From the NCBI GenBank assembly GCA_947502975.1, contig CANNBV010000002.1:248001-312000 (forward strand): a stretch of 64,000 bases of DNA, read 5' to 3'. The position numbers and the translations under genes were made by a program. Below are positions 18,306-22,725 of the stretch, piece after piece. This DNA is from an uncultured Flavobacteriaceae bacterium (GTDB taxonomy: Bacteria > Bacteroidota > Bacteroidia > Flavobacteriales > Flavobacteriaceae). The notes under the pieces were generated by a model. The model had not been told where the DNA came from and did no database searches. It saw only the letters and a program-made list of their open reading frames with translations. Each line of letters starts with the position of its first letter. Within the stretch, counting starts at the first letter, position 1.

Positions 18306-18339
18306 AAGCGTCCAACCTAAAAGTTGGGCGCTTTTTTTT
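18306..18339 (+). terminator. terminator of leader unit C
   Basis: Eleven-bp stem AAGCGTCCAAC/GTTGGGCGCTT (one G-T pair) with a T8 tail. Between here and 18590 I see a small repeat-like hairpin at 18389-18412 and an AGAATCC/GGGATTCT hairpin near 18511-18542, but no gene. Confidence 0.8.
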
Positions 18340-18597
18340 GTTTGAAACTTATATAAAAATGTATGAAATGAAAGAACAAGTTGAACTCATCTCGATGAAA
18401 ATCGGGATCTTAACATAAATTTTTTGAAAATATTTTGGAGCTATAAAACGATAACATAGAAGCTAAATAAACAGTGAAACAATTGAGAGACAGGCTATTG
18501 TAAACATGTTGAGAATCCGTAGACATACGGACAGGGATTCTATTGCTCAAAAACAACTCAACTAGTTGATTATCAATAAATTAAATTAAAATTTTTC

Positions 18598-18628
18598 TTG
18601 TGTAATTCAAAAATACATTTCATATTTG
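18598..18628 (+). promoter_or_regulatory. promoter of leader unit D and probably of the tRNA array
   Basis: TTG at 18598-18600 and CATATTTG at 18621-18628, 20 bp apart. The upstream 60 bp align well with the promoter of unit B. Only 26 bp separate the unit D terminator from tRNA-Lys, too few for another promoter of this type, so I infer the array is read from here through the terminator. Confidence 0.65.
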
Positions 18629-18652
18629 CACCGTCGAAATAATTAAAAACAA

Positions 18653-18778
18653 ATGACAAACTATTTACAACATATAATTCAAAAAAATCTCTGGTTACGC
18701 TCGCCGAAACAGGATATGGTCGAGAACAGTTGTGATGAGAGGTTTATAAAATATAATAGGAAGGTTATAGATATATGA
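18653..18778 (+). CDS. short ORF of leader unit D (41 aa)
   Basis: 41-codon ATG-to-TGA frame with basic residues and no recognised homologue. It contains GGAAGG (18759-18764), complementary to CCTTCC (18808-18813) in the terminator hairpin. Layout suggests a leader, but translation is unproven. Confidence 0.35.
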   Translation: MTNYLQHIIQKNLWLRSPKQDMVENSCDERFIKYNRKVIDI

Positions 18779-18801
18779 GTTGATGTATCTATAGATATAA
18801 G

Positions 18802-18834
18802 AAAGCGCCTTCCGTAAAACGAGGCGCTTTTTTT
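18802..18834 (+). terminator. terminator/attenuator directly before the tRNA array
   Basis: Stem AAAGCGCCT/AGGCGCTTT with a T7 tail, ending 26 bp before tRNA-Lys. Confidence 0.8.
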
Positions 18835-18860
18835 ATGGTGTTCATTGAAATAAAAAATAG

Positions 18861-18933
18861 TGACGCGTAGCTCAGTTGGTAGAGCAAGGTGCTTTTAACG
18901 CCGAGGTCGTGGGTTCGAGACCCACCGCGTCAA
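18861..18933 (+). tRNA. tRNA-Lys (TTT)
   Basis: First gene of the array. Acceptor TGACGCG/CGCGTCA, T-stem GTGGG/CCCAC, loop CTTTTAA. Ordinary class I cloverleaf; no CCA encoded. Confidence 0.93.
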
Positions 18934-18939
18934 CACAAT

Positions 18940-19082
18940 GGAAGGACAAGCCAATTTGGAGGTGGTCGCTGTCTTGAAATGAGTTTATGAATTCAACGAA
19001 TCCCATTTATCAAAATAGAATTCTTTGAGTTAAAACAGTTAGGAGTTAACGACTCGTGTGGGTTCAACTCCCACTCCTTCCG
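18940..19082 (+). tRNA. tRNA-Ser (TGA) with 55-nt insertion in the anticodon loop
   Basis: Acceptor GGAAGGA/TCCTTCC, T-stem GTGGG/CCCAC and a long variable arm (GAGT/GACTC) define a class II tRNA. The anticodon stem GCTGT/ACAGT is split: after CTTGA comes a 55-nt insertion, about 18977-19031 (the exact ends slide within an A-run). Removing it gives a normal 7-nt loop CTTGAAA with anticodon TGA and an 88-nt tRNA. The insertion contains GAATTC/GAATTC (18989/19018) able to pair. It is far too short for a group I intron. Confidence 0.85.
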
Positions 19083-19087
19083 CAAAA

Positions 19088-19159
19088 CTAGGAGAATAAC
19101 AATGGCTGTTTACTCGCTTTGGAAGCGAGAGGTTGCAGGTTCGAATCCTGTCTCTTAGA
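19088..19159 (+). tRNA. tRNA-Pro (TGG)
   Basis: Acceptor CTAGGAG/CTCTTAG (one G-T), anticodon stem CTCGC/GCGAG, loop TTTGGAA, T-stem GCAGG/CCTGT. The D-stem is only 3 bp. Confidence 0.88.
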
Positions 19160-19242
19160 CGAAAGAATCAAACCAAGTTTATTTGAGTTTGATTTTCAAT
19201 GAGTCCAGACAGGAAAGACGAAGTCAATCCTGTCTCTTAGAC
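19146..19242. repeat. direct duplication of the tRNA-Pro 3' end
   Basis: The 15 bases AATCCTGTCTCTTAG plus AC recur at the tRNA end (from 19145) and about 81 bp downstream (19227-19242). The second copy pairs with an upstream AGACAGGA, and an AATCAAAC/GTTTGATT hairpin lies between. Such a 3'-end copy can be an attachment-site scar or a decoy/processing element. Confidence 0.65.
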
Positions 19243-19247
19243 AATTT

Positions 19248-19334
19248 GGAGAGTAGACAAATATTGGTTTGTTGTGCTTGCCTGCTAAGCAAGTCTGCTT
19301 AAATGCAGTAAGAGTTCGATTCTCTTACTCTCCG
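19248..19334 (+). tRNA. tRNA-Ser (GCT)
   Basis: Class II: acceptor GGAGAGT/ACTCTCC, anticodon stem CTTGC/GCAAG, loop CTGCTAA, variable arm CTGC/GCAG, discriminator G. Confidence 0.93.
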
Positions 19335-19342
19335 CAAAAAAT

Positions 19343-19415
19343 GGGGTCATAGTTTAACGAGCCAAAATCGTGGGTTTGCAACCTGCAGAACGGAGTGCAA
19401 GTCTCCGCGACTCCA
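19343..19415 (+). tRNA. tRNA-Ala (TGC)
   Basis: Acceptor GGGGTCA/CGACTCC with the G3-U70 pair that specifies alanine; position 7-66 is a mismatch. Loop TTTGCAA. The T-loop reads TGCAAGT instead of TTCnAnT, and the D-stem is weak, so it is a somewhat degenerate tRNA. Confidence 0.85.
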
Positions 19416-19420
19416 CAAAA

Positions 19421-19492
19421 GATAGTGTAGCTCAACGGCAGAGCGTGGACCTGTTAAGTCCTAGGTTGTAGGTTCGAATCCTATCGCTATCT
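19421..19492 (+). tRNA. tRNA-Asn (GTT)
   Basis: Acceptor GATAGTG/CGCTATC, anticodon stem GGAC/GTCC, loop CTGTTAA, T-stem GTAGG/CCTAT. Confidence 0.93.
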
Positions 19493-19496
19493 CAAA

Positions 19497-19569
19497 GACA
19501 AGGTGGCTGAATAGCTAAGGCGACAGACTGCAAATCTGTTATTTATGAGTTCGATTCTCATCCTTGTCT
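19497..19569 (+). tRNA. tRNA-Cys (GCA)
   Basis: Acceptor GACAAGG/CCTTGTC, anticodon stem ACAGA/TCTGT, loop CTGCAAA, discriminator U as usual for Cys. Confidence 0.92.
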
Positions 19570-19576
19570 CAAATTT

Positions 19577-19659
19577 GGAAGTATTGAGCAATTGGTTGGC
19601 TCGCCAGACTGTAAATCTGGTCCCGAAAGGGCTTGTAGGTTCGAGTCCTACTGCTTCCA
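19577..19659 (+). tRNA. tRNA-Tyr (GTA)
   Basis: Class II: acceptor GGAAGTA/TGCTTCC, anticodon stem CCAGA/TCTGG, loop CTGTAAA, variable arm CCC/GGG. Confidence 0.93.
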
Positions 19660-19665
19660 CATTAA

Positions 19666-19737
19666 GCATCTATGGTGTAATTGGCAACATAATAGACTTC
19701 CAATCTATAGTTTCGAGTTCGAGTCTCGATAGATGCT
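19666..19737 (+). tRNA. tRNA-Gly (TCC)
   Basis: Acceptor GCATCTA/TAGATGC, anticodon stem TAGA/TCTA, loop CTTCCAA, discriminator U. Confidence 0.92.
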
Positions 19738-19747
19738 CAGATAAAAC

Positions 19748-19819
19748 ACGCTTATAGTGTAATTGGTAGCATTTGAGTCTCCAAAACTTAAGGTTAAGGT
19801 TCGAGTCCTTATAAGCGTG
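19748..19819 (+). tRNA. tRNA-Trp (CCA)
   Basis: Acceptor ACGCTTA/TAAGCGT, anticodon stem TGAGT/ACTTA, loop CTCCAAA, discriminator G. Confidence 0.92.
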
Positions 19820-19825
19820 CAAAAT

Positions 19826-19897
19826 ATATCTATGGTGTAACGGAAAGCACAAAAGGTTTCTACCCTTTAAGTCCAAGTTCGACTCTTGGTAGATATA
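19826..19897 (+). tRNA. tRNA-Arg (TCT)
   Basis: Acceptor ATATCTA/TAGATAT, anticodon stem AAAGG/CCTTT, loop TTTCTAC, T-stem CCAAG/CTTGG. Confidence 0.9.
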
Positions 19898-19904
19898 CAA
19901 TATT

Positions 19905-19976
19905 GGTTCATTGGGGTAATGGCTATCCTTCCCGACTGTCTCTCGGGAGATACGAGTTCGATTCTCGTATGAACCG
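19905..19976 (+). tRNA. tRNA-Asp (GTC)
   Basis: Acceptor GGTTCAT/ATGAACC, anticodon stem CCCGA/TCGGG, loop CTGTCTC, discriminator G. Confidence 0.92.
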
Positions 19977-19982
19977 CAAACT

Positions 19983-20054
19983 GTTCCGTTGGTCAAATGG
20001 TTAAGACGGCTGACTTTCTATCAGCAGATGGGAGTTCGATTCTCCTACGGAATT
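19983..20054 (+). tRNA. tRNA-Glu (TTC)
   Basis: Acceptor GTTCCGT/ACGGAAT, anticodon stem GCTGA/TCAGC, loop CTTTCTA, T-stem GGGAG/CTCCT. Confidence 0.9.
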
Positions 20055-20059
20055 CAAAT

Positions 20060-20131
20060 TGAGGTATAGCTCAGTGGAAGAGCATCACGCTTACATCGTG
20101 ACAGTCATAGGTTCGATCCCTATTGCCTCAA
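20060..20131 (+). tRNA. tRNA-Val (TAC)
   Basis: Acceptor TGAGGTA/TGCCTCA, anticodon stem TCACG/CGTGA, loop CTTACAT, T-stem ATAGG/CCTAT. Confidence 0.92.
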
Positions 20132-20136
20132 CAAAT

Positions 20137-20209
20137 TGAGATATAGCTTAACTGGTAGAGCACCGCTCTCATAAGGCGGTTTGTTTAGGTTCGAGTCCTA
20201 ATATCTCAA
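20137..20209 (+). tRNA. tRNA with CAT anticodon (Ile2 or elongator Met)
   Basis: Acceptor TGAGATA/TATCTCA, anticodon stem CCGCT/GGCGG, loop CTCATAA. It is not an initiator: pair 1-72 is intact and the GGG/CCC signature is absent. Since a permuted tRNA-Met(CAT) follows later in the array, this one may be the lysidine-modified Ile reader of AUA (inference). Confidence 0.88.
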
Positions 20210-20213
20210 CGAT

Positions 20214-20287
20214 GCAGGAATGGCGGAATAGGTATACGCTCTTGTCTTAGAAACAAGGTTTTGAGAGTTCGAGTCTCTCTTCCTGTA
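20214..20287 (+). tRNA. tRNA-Leu (TAG) without long variable arm
   Basis: Acceptor GCAGGAA/TTCCTGT, anticodon stem CTTGT/ACAAG, loop CTTAGAA, discriminator A. The D-arm (GCG/CGC) looks Leu-like, but the variable region is only GTTTT where bacterial Leu tRNAs carry a long arm. Confidence 0.85.
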
Positions 20288-20353
20288 CGAAGTAAGAAGA
20301 GAGATGAGAAGTTTATCCTGAGCGTAGTCGAAGGGAGTCTCTCTTCCTGTACA
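20270..20353. repeat. duplication of the tRNA-Leu(TAG) 3' end with dispersed repeat
   Basis: GAGTCTCTCTTCCTGTAC at the tRNA end recurs at about 20335-20352. Between the copies lies TTTATCCTGAGCGTAGTCG plus AAGGG (20312-20335), which I recall as a dispersed flavobacterial palindrome half. Beyond it (20368-20399) is a near-perfect hairpin AAAATGTCTA/TAGACATTTT. Confidence 0.65.
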
Positions 20354-20424
20354 GGACGTTACGTTAGGAAAATGTCTAGTAGACATTTTTAGCAAACGTG
20401 CCAGATGGTGCGAAGGCAACTAAA

Positions 20425-20498
20425 GCTCCACTAGCCCAAATGGAAGAGGCAAAGGTTTTAAGCACCTTTAAGTCCAAGTTCGAATCTTGGGTGGAGTA
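20425..20498 (+). tRNA. tRNA-Leu (TAA) without long variable arm
   Basis: Acceptor GCTCCAC/GTGGAGT, D-stem GCC/GGC, anticodon stem AAGGT/ACCTT, loop TTTAAGC, variable region only TAAGT. It is the second Leu tRNA in the array lacking the class II arm. Confidence 0.85.
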
Positions 20499-20503
20499 CA
20501 AAT

Positions 20504-20576
20504 AGGTTTATAGTGTAATTGGATAACACTCCAGAATACGACTCTGGGAATATGGGTTCAAGTCCTATTAAACCTA
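20504..20576 (+). tRNA. tRNA-Arg (ACG)
   Basis: Acceptor AGGTTTA/TAAACCT, anticodon stem CCAGA/TCTGG, loop ATACGAC. A34 would be deaminated to inosine by TadA. Confidence 0.9.
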
Positions 20577-20582
20577 CAAAAA

Positions 20583-20704
20583 TAACTTGTGGTGTAACGG
20601 TAGCATTGAAGATTTACTCATGACATTCCTATATCATTAAATAGGTATTCGTGAATGCTTTGCATTTGAATCTTCAGGTATAGGTTCGAATCCTGTCGAG
20701 TTAA
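20583..20704 (+). tRNA. tRNA-Gln (TTG) with 51-nt insertion in the anticodon loop
   Basis: Acceptor TAACTTG/CGAGTTA with the weak U1-A72 pair typical of Gln, D-arm GTGT...GCAT and T-stem ATAGG/CCTGT. The anticodon stem GAAGA (20608-20612) pairs with TCTTC (20671-20675), but 58 nt lie between them. Removing 51 nt (about 20614-20664; the boundary slides in a repeated TT) leaves loop TTTTGAA, anticodon TTG. The insertion contains CATTC/GAATG and CCTAT/ATAGG pairings. Reading the 5' side alone would suggest Val(TAC), but Val is already in the array and the D-arm is Gln-like. Confidence 0.8.
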
Positions 20705-20710
20705 CAATAA

Positions 20711-20783
20711 TCTGACATAGCTTAATTGGTAAAGTGCAAATCTGATACGTTTGCGGATAAAGGTTCAAGTCCTTTTGTCAGAA
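20711..20783 (+). tRNA. tRNA-Ile (GAT)
   Basis: Acceptor TCTGACA/TGTCAGA, anticodon stem CAAAT/GTTTG, loop CTGATAC, T-stem AAAGG/CCTTT. Confidence 0.92.
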
Positions 20784-20791
20784 CTAATTAT

Positions 20792-20864
20792 GGTGGCTTT
20801 AGTTTATGCGGTAAAACACCTCACTGTGAATGAAGAAAATAGGGTTCGAATCCCAAAGTCACCC
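20792..20864 (+). tRNA. tRNA-His (GTG), no encoded G-1
   Basis: Acceptor GGTGGCT/AGTCACC, loop CTGTGAA, discriminator C73. Position -1 in the DNA is T, not the G that normally pairs with C73. The anticodon stem has one C-A mismatch and the T-stem one mismatch. Confidence 0.82.
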
Positions 20865-20869
20865 AAAAA

Positions 20870-20942
20870 GGAACAATAGCAAAGCAGGTCTATGCGTCCC
20901 GCTGAAGACGGGAAGATACTGGTTCGATCCCAGTTTGTTCCA
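20870..20942 (+). tRNA. tRNA-Phe (GAA)
   Basis: Acceptor GGAACAA/TTGTTCC, anticodon stem TCCCG/CGGGA, loop CTGAAGA, T-stem ACTGG/CCAGT. Last tRNA of the first block. Confidence 0.92.
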
Positions 20943-20975
20943 CAATATAAATGTTTAACTAAAAAATGAGTAATC

Positions 20976-21461
20976 ATGAAAATTGCACAACAAAAATGGA
21001 GAAACTTTAGTGGTAAAACTTTTGATGAGCCAATTACAAAGCTAATAAAGGATGCTATTATTAGGGAACAGAAGGCGGGGTATCGTTTAAAGATTTGTGT
21101 AGGTTCAGATTCGCAAGCTTACCAAGATCATATTGCATATGCTACCGTAGTTGTAGTACTTCGAGAAGGTAAGGGTGGTTTTATGTTTATCCGAAACTTA
21201 AAAGGAACTACAAAGATTGGGATTAAAGAGCGTATGCTAAAAGAAGTAACAATGTCTGTAGAAGTGGCTTATGCGATATGTCATATCCTGGAAGCTTACA
21301 ATGTAGAACTAGAGGTGCACGCAGATATTAATACTGACCCAAAGTTTCAGTCTAATGTAGCACTTAAAGATGCTATGAGCTACATCTTGGGAATGGGATT
21401 TGTATTTAAAGCGAAGCCTTATGCTTTTGCAAGTTCTTCTTGTGCAGATAAGGTAGTGTAA
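20976..21461 (+). CDS. RNase H-like YkuK-family protein
   Basis: 161-aa protein of the YkuK/DUF458 family with a predicted RNase H fold. It has a V-G-S-D-S-Q-A motif (Asp45) on the first strand, a mid-domain Glu (SVEVAYA region) and the HADINTDPKF segment providing later acidic residues. It is inserted directly after the first tRNA block (33 nt after tRNA-Phe) with no clear promoter of its own, so it is probably cotranscribed with the tRNAs. A nuclease acting on structured RNA or a tRNA processing factor is a reasonable guess. Two small hairpins follow: AGGAACAG/CTGTTCCT and GATTTTAG/CTAAAATC. Confidence 0.75.
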   Translation: MKIAQQKWRNFSGKTFDEPITKLIKDAIIREQKAGYRLKICVGSDSQAYQDHIAYATVVVVLREGKGGFMFIRNLKGTTKIGIKERMLKEVTMSVEVAYAICHILEAYNVELEVHADINTDPKFQSNVALKDAMSYILGMGFVFKAKPYAFASSSCADKVV

Positions 21462-21573
21462 AGAACTTCTCTGAGGAACAGGTCCCTGTTCCTAGTTAGT
21501 TAATTCTGCTGGATTTTAGTTAGCCTAAAATCTGGTGGAATTTTTAACCAAGAGAACAAAATTTAAGAAAATT

Positions 21574-22086
21574 ATGGAAGGAATTATTTGTAGAGAAAAT
21601 TTTTTAACCAATGATGAGTCACTGTTTGAAATTTTAAAAAATAATATTGTTTGGGATGAAAGAATGTCGGCAAGGAAAACAGCTAGTTTTGGAAGGGCTT
21701 ATAATTACTCTCAGATGGAATATCCTTTTCAGGAGTTCACAAATGAAATTAAAGAAATTATAGCTTCTATTGACGAATTTCTAGGCTTCAGGCCAAACAA
21801 CTGTTTGATCAATTATTATGAAAATGGAAACTCTACAATGGGATTTCATTCTGATCAAATAGACATTCTAGAAAATGATACTGGTGTAGTGATTATTTCT
21901 GTGGGTGAGACTAGAATACTTCGGTTTAGAAATATTAAAAACCGAGAGATAATTGTTGACTTTAATCTTGTTTCTGGTTCATTAATTTATATGGCTAATG
22001 AGATTCAAAACGATTGGCAACATGCTATAACAAAATCAAATACTGAAAACGGAAGAATGAGTTTAACATTTAGAAAATTAAAATAA
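21574..22086 (+). CDS. AlkB-family 2-oxoglutarate/Fe(II) dioxygenase
   Basis: 170-aa AlkB-like protein. The iron ligands His92-x-Asp94 (FHSDQ) and His150 are present, as are the 2-oxoglutarate-binding arginines in NGRMSLTFR (Arg161, Arg167). AlkB enzymes demethylate alkylated bases in DNA or RNA, including tRNA. Its place between two tRNA blocks in an RNA-repair island favours an RNA substrate (inference). I chose ATG 21574; an upstream GTG at 21535 would add 13 residues and overlap a hairpin. Confidence 0.88.
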   Translation: MEGIICRENFLTNDESLFEILKNNIVWDERMSARKTASFGRAYNYSQMEYPFQEFTNEIKEIIASIDEFLGFRPNNCLINYYENGNSTMGFHSDQIDILENDTGVVIISVGETRILRFRNIKNREIIVDFNLVSGSLIYMANEIQNDWQHAITKSNTENGRMSLTFRKLK

Positions 22087-22093
22087 TTTTTAC

Positions 22094-22112
22094 TACGCAG
22101 AATCATTGCGCA
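22094..22112. promoter_or_regulatory. island operator 3 (interrupted/permuted tRNA unit)
   Basis: TACGCA-GAATCAT-TGCGCA, 14 bp before the TTTG at 22126-22129. The whole promoter, including AGAATATTTG, closely resembles that of rtcB1. Confidence 0.75.
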
Positions 22113-22152
22113 ATAGCATAGAATATTTGCAGAGTAATTGATAGATAACTGT

Positions 22153-22239
22153 CATTCCCGAGAAATTGGGAATCTAAAAAGTCTTTTTGGAATCAGACTT
22201 TAAATAAGCGCTCTGCCAGATATTAGAAACTGGCAGAGC
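22153..22239 (+). promoter_or_regulatory. structured leader of the second tRNA unit
   Basis: Three hairpins: ATTCCC/GGGAAT (repeat-like, 22153-22172), AAGTCT/AGACTT (22179-22200) and a perfect 10-bp stem GCTCTGCCAG/CTGGCAGAGC (22210-22239). The last two and the string AGACTTTAAA match the layout of the rtcB1 leader at 7940-7995. Confidence 0.6.
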
Positions 22240-22262
22240 TTAATAAAGTTCATTAAATAAAT

Positions 22263-22467
22263 ACCTCTTTAGCTTAAAGGGAAGAGCTGTGTCAAAAGAT
22301 TTTGATTCGTAGGCACGGAGTGATAGGATGATGTGGTTGGTGGCGTGCCTGCCAATGACTAGATTTTGCAGAAGCACCGAAATACACGGGATGTAAAGTA
22401 GGGAAGCGCATTTAGAGCCTATCTGTTCACTTTTGTGAAAGTACCAGTTCGAATCTGGTAAGAGGTA
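22263..22467 (+). tRNA. interrupted tRNA-like gene, anticodon unresolved (possibly Thr)
   Basis: Acceptor ACCTCTT/AAGAGGT pairs 7 of 7, D-stem GCTT/GAGC, T-stem ACCAG/CTGGT with loop TTCGAAT and discriminator A. Between the D-arm and T-arm lie about 155 nt instead of about 22. The insertion has its own pairings: CAAAAG/CTTTTG (22293/22430), TAGGC/GCCTA (22310/22417) and GGCACG/CGTGCC (22312/22344). I could not find a unique 5-bp anticodon stem, so it may be a spliced tRNA, a decoy or a decayed gene. Thr is the only amino acid otherwise missing. Confidence 0.6.
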
Positions 22468-22630
22468 CAAATAAAATTAAGATTTCTGCCTTGGCGGGAA
22501 CTAAAAATATCAAGTAAGTCTTGTTATGTGTTTCGGTATAGCACTATTGTATAAATCCTTACGGTTTCGTATGAGGTTTTTATGTTCAACTTGACTTGGT
22601 ACCAACTGGTTATTTGGTTAAACAATAACC

Positions 22631-22725
22631 GACATCTATGTGTCATGGGTTCGATTCCCATCTTCCCCACAAATTATACCGCAACATAAGGGGAAGTAGC
22701 TCAGCGGTTAGAGCAATAGATTTTT
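22631..22725 (+). tRNA. circularly permuted tRNA A (anticodon unresolved)
   Basis: The 3' half comes first: anticodon 3' stem TCTAT (22635-22639), T-arm ATGGG/CCCAT, acceptor CTTCCCC (22662-22668), then A. After about 20 nt the 5' half follows: acceptor GGGGAAG (22690-22696), D-arm GCTC/GAGC and anticodon 5' stem ATAGA (22716-22720). In the swapped order the acceptor pairs 7 of 7 and the anticodon stem 5 of 5. The loop joins TTTTTG (22721 onward) to GACA (22631-22634), so the anticodon depends on the splice point. A 7-bp hairpin GGTTATT/AATAACC (22608-22630) borders the 3' half. The stretch 22468-22607 holds no gene I can see. Confidence 0.75.

Noticed and set aside
18977-19031. Archaeal-style bulge-helix-bulge at the Ser intron ends
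   Set aside because: Only a GAATTC/GAATTC helix inside the insertion is clear; the flanking 3-nt bulges and 4-bp helix are not visible.
19487-20419. Minus-strand open frames across the tRNA block
   Set aside because: They are translations of the complement of tightly packed tRNA genes; the tRNA folds explain the sequence and the proteins match no family I recognise as real.
20608-20621. tRNA-Val(TAC) anticodon read from the 5' side of the interrupted Gln gene
   Set aside because: A complete tRNA-Val(TAC) is at 20060, and the D-arm, U1-A72 pair and 3' side of the loop support Gln(TTG).
22288-22440. Group I intron in the interrupted tRNA
   Set aside because: About 130 nt is too short and I see no recognisable P/Q/R/S core elements.
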